Assembly (NCBI RefSeq): GCF_900604965.1
Contig: NZ_UWPD01000001.1
Location: 1,640,834 to 1,704,833, forward strand
Direction: 5' to 3'
DNA from: Gordonibacter sp. Marseille-P4307
GTDB lineage: Bacteria > Actinomycetota > Coriobacteriia > Coriobacteriales > Eggerthellaceae
Length of the DNA stretch: 64,000 bases
The position numbers and the translations under genes were made by a program. Shown here piece by piece: positions 34,313-49,967 of the stretch. Under the pieces are notes generated by a model. The model saw only the letters and a program-made list of their open reading frames with translations. It had not been told where the DNA came from and did not search any database. The stretch's first letter is position 1. Every line of letters begins with the position of its first letter.

Positions 34313-35809
34313 CTACGCAAGCGCGATCGAGCTGTCGGCGCTCTCCTTCTCGAAATCCCGTGCGAAGTCGGCCTTGGTCTTGAACGAATCGCGCACGGTG
34401 GAAGCCGGAATCTCAACGGGGTAGTTCCCGGTAAAGCACGCCTCGCAGAAGCCGGGCGTCTTGACATCGGGAATGGAGGCCCGAAGGCCTTCTACAGAGA
34501 TGAACGCCACAGAGTCGCATCCGATGAACGAACGCATCTCCTCGTGGGACATATTCGCCGCGATAAGCTGCTCGCGCGTATCGGTATCGATGCCGTAGAA
34601 GCAGGGCCACAAAACCTCGGGGGAGACGATTCGCAGGTGCACCTCGGCGGCGCCAGCATCGCGCAGCATCGCCACCAGTTTCTTCGACGTGTTGCCCCTC
34701 ACGATGCTGTCATCGATAACCACCAGGCGCTTACCGGCGATAACCGAGGGCAGCGGATTGAGCTTCAGTCGGATACCCAGTTGACGGAGTTCTTGGGTGG
34801 GCGCGATGAAGGTTCGGCCCACGTAGCGGTTCTTGATGATGCCGTCGGCGTACTCGATGCCGCTTTCGGCTGCATAACCCATAGCCGAAGGCGTGCCCGA
34901 GTCGGGTACCCCCAAAACGAGATCCGCCTCGACGGGCGCCTCTCGCGCCAAGATGCGGCCCATATTGCGTCGAGCCTGGTAGACGCTCTGCCCGTCCAAA
35001 ACCGAGTCGGGGCGGGCGAAGTACACGTATTCGAAGATGCAGGCGGCGTATGCGCGCGGCTCGACGCCGCGCTCGCTGAAGACGCCCTGGTCGTTAATGC
35101 GCACGATCTCGCCGGGTTCGATATCGCGCACGTAACGAGCGCCCACGATGTCCAGACCGCAGGTCTCGCTTGCAACCACCCAGCCGCGCCCGTTCGGCAG
35201 CTCGCCCAGGCACAAGGGGCGGATTCCGCTGGGATCGCGCCATGCGTACAGGGTGTCGGGGCTGGCAAGCACCATAGCGTAGGCGCCTTCGATCATTTCC
35301 ATCGTCTTGCGGATGCCCTCGCGCAGGTGGTGGGTTTCCTGCGTGAACTTGCCGATGAGCTTGGCGGCGGCCTCGCTGTCGGTACCCGCTCTGAGCTGTA
35401 TTCCCGCATCCACGATCTGAGCGCGCAAACGCTTGGTGTTCACCAGCGTGCCGTTGTGTGCCATCGCGATGAGGACGTCGTCGATAGCCGAAATGTGGGG
35501 CTGCGCCGCCTCCCAGTTCGTTCCGCCGCTGGTGGAGTAACGCACATGGCCCACTGCGACCTTGCCCTGAAGGGCCGCGAGGCTCGACTCGCTGAACACC
35601 TGGGTCACCAGGCCCAGATCCTTTTCGACCGTGATGGTCTCGCCGTCGCCCACAGCGATGCCGGCGCTTTCCTGCCCGCGATGCTGCAGGGCCTGAAGGC
35701 CGAAGCACGTCATGCGCGCCACGTCGTCGCGAGGAGCGTACACGCCGAAAACCGCGCACTCTTCCTCAAGACGATCGGGGCGCTCCCCGGGAAACATCGC
35801 TGTGCCCAT
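34313..35809 (-). CDS. purF: Amidophosphoribosyltransferase
   Basis: PurF starts de novo purine synthesis, making phosphoribosylamine from PRPP and glutamine. The class II glutaminase nucleophile Cys follows a short propeptide (RLEEE-CAVFGVY). FGLQALQHRGQESAGI follows, and the phosphoribosyltransferase part carries VVIDDSIVRGNTSK (PRPP loop). At 498 residues it is full length. The ATG at 35809 has AGAGGA 9 bases upstream; the frame to 35839 lacks a signal. It is first in the purF-purM-purN-xdhC series. Confidence 0.96.
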   Translation of the reverse strand: MGTAMFPGERPDRLEEECAVFGVYAPRDDVARMTCFGLQALQHRGQESAGIAVGDGETITVEKDLGLVTQVFSESSLAALQGKVAVGHVRYSTSGGTNWEAAQPHISAIDDVLIAMAHNGTLVNTKRLRAQIVDAGIQLRAGTDSEAAAKLIGKFTQETHHLREGIRKTMEMIEGAYAMVLASPDTLYAWRDPSGIRPLCLGELPNGRGWVVASETCGLDIVGARYVRDIEPGEIVRINDQGVFSERGVEPRAYAACIFEYVYFARPDSVLDGQSVYQARRNMGRILAREAPVEADLVLGVPDSGTPSAMGYAAESGIEYADGIIKNRYVGRTFIAPTQELRQLGIRLKLNPLPSVIAGKRLVVIDDSIVRGNTSKKLVAMLRDAGAAEVHLRIVSPEVLWPCFYGIDTDTREQLIAANMSHEEMRSFIGCDSVAFISVEGLRASIPDVKTPGFCEACFTGNYPVEIPASTVRDSFKTKADFARDFEKESADSSIALA

Positions 35810-35842
35810 GTTGCCGTTCCTCTCCCCTCGATCCCACATCGC

Positions 35843-36826
35843 CTACGCGGCGTCGGCTTGCCGATCGACCGCCGTCGAAGCTGCGGCGGCGGCCTCGTCG
35901 AACGCCTCTTCCCTCACGTCGCCGTCTCCGACGCTCACGCCGGCCACCGTCGACTTCTCAACGTAGGCGTACAGGACGTAGCGCCCGTTTTGCGGAAGGT
36001 TGTCGCACGTCGAGAACGCGAACACTTTGCGCATATCGCCGGGAGCCGCAACGTCGTGCAGCGAGAACAGCGAACGGTTCATCTTGTCCTGAATATAATC
36101 GGCGAAAAACTGCGGCGATTCGAAGGTCGTCTGCACGAGCGGATCGTCGGCATCCACATGCAGAAGGGCGAATGTGCGCAGAAGGTAGTTGCCCTGCGGG
36201 GTGAGGATGTAGACGGTGCGCGAGGCATCGAACTTCTCCCGGTCCTTCATCGCATCGATCGCCGAGAACATCGACCCGTCGTTAAGGTGGTGCCCGAACA
36301 TGAAATTGGCGTCGTCGGTGAAGTTCTTCGCGTTGCGGTACTCCTGGAAAATAGTACCGAACTGGGCAAGCCACCCGTTCTTTCCCTCGAAGTCGTGATG
36401 CAGCCAGAAATCGTTGTCCTTGCCTTGGACCACCGGGTAGTTCACATTGGTTCCCGGGATGTAGATCCAGGCGACGGTGTCGGGGTTGATGGCCCGCAGC
36501 CGATCCCAGTCGATCGCGATCCTGTCGATCTCGGTATGCTCGGTTATGTCGCCGACCGCAAGGCCCGAAGTTTCGGCGACGCCGCGATAGAGCTGCTGGC
36601 CCTGCCAGTAGCTGAACACGAGCGCCCCCAGCGCGATAGCGGAGATAAGGAACACCGCCAAAGCGATATAGAACACGACGTTCCATACGTTGCGCTTCTT
36701 CTTGACGACGATCCTCGCATGGGAGGGCGCACCGGAAGACGGGCGTGCGGCCGAATACGCGCGGTTCACGCGCGGATCGGGGATTCCGCGGAATCGATCT
36801 TCGGGATTCGGTCCATTGAAAGGCAT
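35843..36826 (-). CDS. Class B sortase
   Basis: This 327-residue membrane-anchored transpeptidase has a cytoplasmic N-terminus (about 45 residues), one TM helix (VVFYIALAVFLISAIALGALVF), then the sortase beta-barrel with INPDTVAWIYIPGTNVNYPVVQG, the catalytic His in FMFGHHL, and the catalytic Cys in VFAFSTCDNL followed by an Arg in GRYVLYAY. These are class B hallmarks. An acidic, Ala-rich C-terminal tail is unusual. No substrate gene is adjacent. The ATG at 36826 follows GAGG by 4 bases. Confidence 0.9.
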   Translation of the reverse strand: MPFNGPNPEDRFRGIPDPRVNRAYSAARPSSGAPSHARIVVKKKRNVWNVVFYIALAVFLISAIALGALVFSYWQGQQLYRGVAETSGLAVGDITEHTEIDRIAIDWDRLRAINPDTVAWIYIPGTNVNYPVVQGKDNDFWLHHDFEGKNGWLAQFGTIFQEYRNAKNFTDDANFMFGHHLNDGSMFSAIDAMKDREKFDASRTVYILTPQGNYLLRTFALLHVDADDPLVQTTFESPQFFADYIQDKMNRSLFSLHDVAAPGDMRKVFAFSTCDNLPQNGRYVLYAYVEKSTVAGVSVGDGDVREEAFDEAAAAASTAVDRQADAA

Positions 36827-36937
36827 GCTACCTCGTTCGACATCGGTTGGCGGACCGTGCGTCCGCCTTGAAACATTACCTGGATTTTACCCGCCGCACG
36901 CAACTTGAACGAAGTGAAACGCCTTCTCCATCAGAAG

Positions 36938-36965
36938 CGAACGCCCCCAGAATCGAGGGCGTTCG
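36938..36965 (-). terminator. Hairpin downstream of the 39-residue membrane peptide gene
   Basis: CGAACGCCC (36938-36946) pairs with GGGCGTTCG (36957-36965), with a weak T-tract on the minus strand. Confidence 0.6.
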
Positions 36966-36996
36966 GCGCACATGCGATAGTCAGGGGACGGACGGG

Positions 36997-37116
36997 CTAG
37001 CGCTTCATCTCCTCGATGAACCCCTTGATGATGAAGAGAACGATCAGCAGCACGACCGCGAACGAGATCACCCAGAGCACCGTCATCGGAACCTCGAACC
37101 AAAAGATCGTTACCAC
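36997..37116 (-). CDS. Small single-TM membrane peptide (39 residues)
   Basis: The GTG at 37116 lies 4 bases after AAAGGAGG and opens a 39-codon frame: a short N-terminus (VVTIFWFEVP), then one continuous hydrophobic helix (TVLWVISFAVVLLIVLFII), then KGFIEEMKR-stop. A hairpin follows the stop. It sits 45 bases after glmM on the same strand. The good ribosome site, the clean amphipathic-TM layout and the trailing terminator support a real gene. Its role is unknown; other organisms use such peptides as membrane regulators. Confidence 0.62.
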   Translation of the reverse strand: MVTIFWFEVPMTVLWVISFAVVLLIVLFIIKGFIEEMKR

Positions 37117-37161
37117 CGCTCCTCCTTTCCCTTCGAAACGCTCCTTTCCAGACTACCGCGT

Positions 37162-38514
37162 CTACAGCTCGCGTTCAACCACCGCAGCGATGCGGCGGGC
37201 CGCTTCATCGGCGACCTGGGCGTCTGAGGCCTCGACCATCACGCGCACCAAAGGTTCGGTGCCGCTCGTGCGAACCAGCACCCGACCGGTATTGCCCAGC
37301 TCGGTTTCGACTGCGGCGATCTCACTGCGCACCGCTTCGTTTCCCGCAAGCGCATGCTTATCGCGCACGCGCACGTTCACCAAAGCCTGGGGGTAGCGCT
37401 CCATAACCTTAACCGCTTCGGACACCGACGCTCCCGACCTGATAACCGCGGCTATGAACTGGCATGCCGTCATCAGACCGTCGCCGGTGGTGTTATGGTC
37501 GAGCAGGATCATATGACCTGACTGCTCCCCACCGATGCTGTAACCCTGCGCGCGCATCTCCTCAAGCACGTAACGGTCTCCCACCGCGGTTTGAACCACG
37601 TCGATGCCGTTGGCCTCCATGGCACGGACGAACCCGAGGTTGCACATCACCGTGGACACCACAGTGTCGCGGCGCAGGACCCCCCGGTTGCGCATGTCGA
37701 GCGCGCATACCGCTTCGACGAAGTCTCCATCGATCTCGAAACCGTCGGGAGTCATGAGCATGACGCGGTCGGCGTCCCCGTCGTGGGCCACGCCGATATC
37801 GGCGCCCGATTCCTCGAGAAGAGCGCGCAGGGGCTCGAGATGGGTCGAACCGCATCCCACGTTTATATCGACGCCGTTGAAATCGTCGTTGATCACCGAC
37901 ACGCGCGCACCCAAACGCTGGAAAGCAGCAGCGCTTGTCAAGGCCGAGGCCCCGTGACCCGCATCGAGTGCGATGTGCATCCCGGAAAAATCGATCCCCT
38001 GGCTGCGCACGCTATCGACCGCGTGGTTCACGTAGATCTCGATCGCCTCGTCCACGCTCACCGCAACGCCCACGTGGTCTCCCGCGGGAAGCGCGATGTC
38101 GTCGGACGAGGTTTCGGACGCGATCCCCCCGGCGGCAACGAAGGCCTCGATACGGTCCTCCACCTCGTCGGGAAGCTTGTACCCCTGCGCGTCGAAAAGC
38201 TTGATACCGTTGTACTCGGGCGGATTGTGCGACGCCGATATCACGATGCCGCCGTCGGCATGCAGTTCGCGCACGAGCAGCGCCACTCCCGGCGTGGGAA
38301 TGACGCCGGCAAGCAGGGCCGTGCCCCCCGCGCTCATGATTCCGGCGGCGGCGGAGGCCTCCAGCATGTCGCCCGACAGCCGGGTGTCCTTGCCGATCAC
38401 GATGCTGCCGCCCAGAAAAACCGCGGCCGCCTGACCCAGCTTGAAGGCCAGATCGCAGGTAAGCTCGGTGTTAGCGACGCCGCGCACGCCGTCGGTTCCA
38501 AACAAACGCGCCAT
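37162..38514 (-). CDS. glmM: Phosphoglucosamine mutase
   Basis: GlmM interconverts glucosamine 6- and 1-phosphate for peptidoglycan precursors. Its 450 residues show the N-terminus RLFGTDGVRGVAN, the phosphoserine loop VISASHNPPEYNGIKLF, the metal-binding AHDGDADRVMLM, and the substrate loop GGEQSGHMILLDHNTTGDG. The ATG at 38514 overlaps the hisE stop (TAATG), so translation is coupled to hisE. Confidence 0.97.
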   Translation of the reverse strand: MARLFGTDGVRGVANTELTCDLAFKLGQAAAVFLGGSIVIGKDTRLSGDMLEASAAAGIMSAGGTALLAGVIPTPGVALLVRELHADGGIVISASHNPPEYNGIKLFDAQGYKLPDEVEDRIEAFVAAGGIASETSSDDIALPAGDHVGVAVSVDEAIEIYVNHAVDSVRSQGIDFSGMHIALDAGHGASALTSAAAFQRLGARVSVINDDFNGVDINVGCGSTHLEPLRALLEESGADIGVAHDGDADRVMLMTPDGFEIDGDFVEAVCALDMRNRGVLRRDTVVSTVMCNLGFVRAMEANGIDVVQTAVGDRYVLEEMRAQGYSIGGEQSGHMILLDHNTTGDGLMTACQFIAAVIRSGASVSEAVKVMERYPQALVNVRVRDKHALAGNEAVRSEIAAVETELGNTGRVLVRTSGTEPLVRVMVEASDAQVADEAARRIAAVVEREL

Positions 38515-38996
38515 TACTTCCCCCTTTTAACATGGTCGGGCACGATCAGGGCAGCGCCGCGCGGACGCTCCGATTCGGTCATGCGACTGTTCAGCTCGGC
38601 CGCGAACTCGTCCAGATCGATGCCGAAACGCTCGAGCACGACCAAAAGATGATACACGACGTCGGCCGCCTCGTAGCGCAGGTGATCGCAGGCGGCGTCC
38701 GAAGCGTCGGCAAGAGCGGCCTTCGCGGCGTCCGACATCGACGATGCGCCCTCGTGCGCACGCACGGCCGCAGCAGAGGCCTCGGCGTCTTTGGCCGCAA
38801 GCGCAACCTCGCCCGCTTCCTCCATCACCTTCTTCAGTACCCCGTCGATCCGTCCCGTCAGCAATCGGTAGGTGTAGCTTCGCTCGTCGCCGTCCCGATG
38901 GCGGGCGGCTATGACCGACCAGAGCGCTTCGAGCGTCGCTCCTATCTGAAGCGGTGCCGGTTGCCCTCCTTGGGGAACGTAGGTTTTCGCAGACAT
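38514..38996 (-). CDS. hisE: Phosphoribosyl-ATP pyrophosphohydrolase
   Basis: HisE hydrolyses phosphoribosyl-ATP to phosphoribosyl-AMP in histidine synthesis. The MazG-like helical core is seen as SYTYRLLTGRIDGVLKKVMEEAGEVALAAKD (metal-binding EExxE) and LRYEAADVVYHLLVVLERFGIDLDE. At 160 residues it is longer than the usual 90-110, because of an Ala/Ser-rich insert of about 35 residues in the middle and an N-terminal extension. The ATG at 38996 follows GAGGAG. No other his gene is adjacent, and linkage to glmM is unusual. Confidence 0.88.
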   Translation of the reverse strand: MSAKTYVPQGGQPAPLQIGATLEALWSVIAARHRDGDERSYTYRLLTGRIDGVLKKVMEEAGEVALAAKDAEASAAAVRAHEGASSMSDAAKAALADASDAACDHLRYEAADVVYHLLVVLERFGIDLDEFAAELNSRMTESERPRGAALIVPDHVKRGK

Positions 38997-39030
38997 CGTC
39001 GCTCCTCGCTTTCCTCGGTGCCCGCATCCC

Positions 39031-39066
39031 GTAAAACAGCGGGGGCGCCCTTGCGGACACCCCCGT
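39031..39066 (-). terminator. Terminator of rpoBC
   Basis: CGGGGGCGCCC (39040-39050) pairs with GGACACCCCCG (39055-39065) allowing one mismatch, with a TTGC loop; the minus strand continues CTGTTTTAC. Confidence 0.75.
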
Positions 39067-39086
39067 ACGCTATACCGTCAAGCGCC

Positions 39087-47027
<7,941 letters not shown>

Positions 47028-47052
47028 GAGGTTGTTCCTCCTTAGGTCACAC

Positions 47053-47111
47053 CTGTAAAACTGCAAAAAAGTACAGTTTTACAGAATATTCCGTACTTAA
47101 AGGGAGGTCAA
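47053..47111 (-). promoter_or_regulatory. rpoBC promoter and leader inverted repeat
   Basis: On the minus strand there is TTGACC (47111-47106), a 17-base spacer and TATTCT (47088-47083). Immediately after, CTGTAAAACTG (47084-47074) pairs perfectly with CAGTTTTACAG (47063-47053) across a 10-base T-rich loop. The transcript would begin at or inside this 11-bp repeat, 25 bases before the rpoB start. It could be a 5' stabilising hairpin or a repressor operator. Confidence 0.7.
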
Positions 47112-47394
47112 GGATTATTTTTAGCAACTATGTAAGTTTGCTGTGTTTTTATACCTTTTATCAGGCTTTTCAATGAATAAAACTCATCGGATCCCGATGC
47201 TTTCCAACGGTTCCAAAGCGCAAGCGGCGCGAAAACGGCTTGGATCGGCGAAATTCGCTTCACCTGGGCCTGCAACCGTCGGTTGCACCGAATCGTCCGA
47301 TTTTGACACGTCTGGTTGGTAGCCTCGACGCCCGCGCAACCGCATGATCGCCTTGTCCTGATGCGATACAATGCCCACCATGAAAGGCGAACTT
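47112..47394. other. Intergenic region between rpoB and the HTH gene
   Basis: There is no gene here. It contains a perfect 8-bp hairpin, TGCAACCG-T-CGGTTGCA (47271-47287). A TACAAT -10-like hexamer lies at 47367, ahead of the HTH gene, but no matching -35 is clear. Confidence 0.4.
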
Positions 47395-48348
47395 ATGAAA
47401 TTCAGACAAAACCTGCTCCACCTCCGCCAACAGCGCAACATGACGCAAGAGCAGCTGGCCATGCTGCTTGGCGTCTCGCGCCAATCGGTTGCCAAATGGG
47501 AGGCGGGTCAGTCCACCCCCGAAGTAGATAAGCTCATGCGCATGGCCGAGCTGTTCGAATGTTCGCTTGACGAACTGGTGAACGGGGATCTGTCGGGTCG
47601 CACCGTTCGGGCGGCCGAGGTTCTGCCGCCCGACGCAGCACCCCAGGACACGTGCGGATACGATCGGCATTTCCGCTTGTTTTCCCTCTCGATCGCAACC
47701 GGGGTCGCCATCATCATCGCCGCCACGGCCTTGGTCAGCCTGTGCGACGCCCTGCTCCCCTGGAACCAGAACCTGTCCGGCGCTCTTCTTCTCGTGTGCG
47801 TCGCCATCGGTATCATCGTGATCATCCCTGCCGGAATCGAGCACGCCGCCTTTACCCGCAACCATCCCTTCGTCGAAGACTTCTACACCGAGGAGGAGAA
47901 AGGCGCCGTGCGCCGCTCTTTCACGCGCGGGCTGGCGGGCGGCATCGGATTCATCTTGCTGGGCTGCGCGATTGCGAGCGCTTTCGACAACACGCCCCTG
48001 GAAAACGTCGCGGGTTCCGGCTTTCTAGCGACCATCGCCGCGGGCGTGTGGCTTATCGTGCGTTTCGGAATCCTGTACGGGGCGTCGAGGGTGGAAAACT
48101 ACAACAAGGAGCGCACCGACGAAATCGAGGAGCGCACCGACCCCCTTGTGGGGCCCGTCTGCGGAATCATCATGCTCGCAGCCACCATCGTCGGCCTGAC
48201 CATGCTGTGGGTGGGCGGGTACCCTGATCAGGATGCAATGGCAAGGGGCCCCTTCGCCGACATCTTCTGGGTAGCCTGGCCCATCGGGGGCATACTGTGC
48301 GCCATCGCCGCTCTCGTGCTGAAAATCAGAAGGAACGCGAAGCGCTAG
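47395..48348 (+). CDS. XRE-type helix-turn-helix regulator with C-terminal membrane domain
   Basis: The N-terminal Cro/C1-type domain (residues 3-60; NMTQEQLAMLLGVSRQSVAKWEAGQSTPEVDKLMRMAELF) is joined to a polytopic membrane region with about six TM segments. This architecture is common in Firmicutes and Coriobacteriia and suggests a membrane-tethered regulator. The ATG at 47395 has AAAGG 7 bases upstream; ATG at 47380 is an alternative. It is divergent from rpoBC and convergent with the NYN gene. Confidence 0.82.
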   Translation: MKFRQNLLHLRQQRNMTQEQLAMLLGVSRQSVAKWEAGQSTPEVDKLMRMAELFECSLDELVNGDLSGRTVRAAEVLPPDAAPQDTCGYDRHFRLFSLSIATGVAIIIAATALVSLCDALLPWNQNLSGALLLVCVAIGIIVIIPAGIEHAAFTRNHPFVEDFYTEEEKGAVRRSFTRGLAGGIGFILLGCAIASAFDNTPLENVAGSGFLATIAAGVWLIVRFGILYGASRVENYNKERTDEIEERTDPLVGPVCGIIMLAATIVGLTMLWVGGYPDQDAMARGPFADIFWVAWPIGGILCAIAALVLKIRRNAKR

Positions 48349-48419
48349 GCGCACCGATGCGGCAAAACCGGCCGCATCGCCGAAAGGCCCTTGCCGCGCC
48401 GCGACGGGCGCTTGCCCTC

Positions 48420-48956
48420 TTAGCGTCCGTCGCGCAGGGCCTTCAGCTTGGCTAAAGTCCCGGCGTCGATGCGGCCGGCCACCGTGTTCTTCCCGGCGAT
48501 GCGGGGCGCCTCGTCCAAACGAGCCTCCTCGAAATAGCGCCCCACGTCGCGGCAGAAACCCTCGGCGCTCATGCGGTCGACCCCCAAGCCGAACACCGTA
48601 TCCTGGATGGTGGCATCGCTTGTGACCACCATCACTTCGCAACCGTTTTCACGGCCCTCGCGTGCGATCTTCTCGATGATCCGATCGGCCGAAGAGCCCG
48701 ATGGCGAGAACACCACGCGCACCCCGCCCACGAAGTCGGGCTCGCCCTTCGAGAAGCGGTTTCCACCGCCGTCGAACACGATGGTGGCGCGATACTCGCG
48801 CCCCGCGAAATGAACCACGTCGTTGATCAGAGACTCGCGCGCCCGGTTAAACGCGTCGTCGGTATAGTCGGGATAGGGCGCACGCCGGTAGCGACTGCCC
48901 GAGCGCAGCACGTTGTACCCGTCAACCACAAGGATGCGCTTACGGTCGCGCGGCAT
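48420..48956 (-). CDS. NYN-domain ribonuclease, YacP/Rae1-like
   Basis: This 178-residue protein has a PIN-like NYN fold: RILVVDGYNVLRSG (first Asp), the ATIVFDGGGNRF strand and MVVTSDATIQDTVFGLG (acidic active-site residues). Rae1/YacP of Bacillus is a ribosome-associated mRNA endonuclease encoded next to rlmB, and that order is conserved here. The start ATG at 48956 is preferred because the N-terminus then aligns with the family; GGGGGGTG lies upstream. Confidence 0.82.
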   Translation of the reverse strand: MPRDRKRILVVDGYNVLRSGSRYRRAPYPDYTDDAFNRARESLINDVVHFAGREYRATIVFDGGGNRFSKGEPDFVGGVRVVFSPSGSSADRIIEKIAREGRENGCEVMVVTSDATIQDTVFGLGVDRMSAEGFCRDVGRYFEEARLDEAPRIAGKNTVAGRIDAGTLAKLKALRDGR

Positions 48957-49031
48957 GCGACACACCCCCCTGGAATGCACGAAGCGATGCGGCATGTGCG
49001 GATGAAGCGGTAAAGCTCATGCGAATCGAAC

Positions 49032-49817
49032 CTATTCTGCCGCGCTTGCCGCAGAAACCTCCTGGTCGGAGGGGCGGTTCTGGCGCAGCCACTCGTACAT
49101 GAAGGCGGTCGAGGCCTGGGCGACGTTGAGCGAGGACACCTTCCCCATCATGGGAAGCTTTCCCAAAAGATCGCACTTCTCAAGCACAAGGCGCGACACG
49201 CCCTCGGCTTCGTTTCCCATAACCAAACCGATCTTGCCCTTCAGGTTCACATCCCATACCTGGTCGCGCGCATGCTCGCTTGCCGCAGCGATCCAGAAGC
49301 CGTTTTCCTGAAGACGCTTGATGGCCTGGGCGATGTTGGAGGTCTGGGCGATGCCCAGGTGCGCCACCGCACCGGCCGAGCTTTTGTACGTCGAGGCATC
49401 CACATGAGCGCTGCGCTTGTTGGGAATGATGATACCGACCGCACCCACGCTCTCGGCGCTGCGGATGACCGCGCCAAGGTTTCCGGCATCGGTGATGTGA
49501 TCGAGCAGCACGATGAGCGCGCGACCCCCATGCCGGTCGGCGTACGTTGCGGCCGCATCGATGAGATCGCCCACGCCCATGTACTCGAACCGACGAGCCT
49601 GCGCGATAACGCCCTGATGACTGCCGCGCACCGAGATCTCGTCAAGCTTGGCCTGGGGGACCATCTTCACGTTCACTTCGCGCCGGCGCGCTTTGCGCAT
49701 AATGTCCTCGATCAGAGGATCGCGCTTCGCATTGTCGGCCATGAAGATGCAGCGCAGCGGCACTTCGGTGCGCAGCGCCTCGATGATCGGACGTTTTCCC
49801 TCGATGTAGTCGGCCAT
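49032..49817 (-). CDS. rlmB: 23S rRNA 2'-O-ribose methyltransferase, RlmB/TrmH family
   Basis: The 261-residue SpoU-type enzyme methylates a guanosine ribose in 23S rRNA. It has an N-terminal substrate-binding domain (IEGKRPIIEALRTEVPLRCIFMAD) and a knotted SAM-binding domain with NLGAVIRSAESVG, GLVMGNEAEGVSRLVLEKCD and SSLNVAQASTAFMYEW. The ATG at 49817 has a rather distant AAAGG. It lies 75 bases upstream of the NYN nuclease gene. Confidence 0.93.
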   Translation of the reverse strand: MADYIEGKRPIIEALRTEVPLRCIFMADNAKRDPLIEDIMRKARRREVNVKMVPQAKLDEISVRGSHQGVIAQARRFEYMGVGDLIDAAATYADRHGGRALIVLLDHITDAGNLGAVIRSAESVGAVGIIIPNKRSAHVDASTYKSSAGAVAHLGIAQTSNIAQAIKRLQENGFWIAAASEHARDQVWDVNLKGKIGLVMGNEAEGVSRLVLEKCDLLGKLPMMGKVSSLNVAQASTAFMYEWLRQNRPSDQEVSAASAAE

Positions 49818-49967
49818 AGGGTGCGGTGCCTTTCGTTCGTTCGGGCGCCTGCAAGGCGCACTGCCTATCCGGGCAAGTCTAGCACGACGACTCCCGTCGC
49901 GCGTTCGCGGGAACCCATCAGCGCGAGATGCGCATCCCCCCGAAAAGCCGCGTCGGCGATGCGGGCG

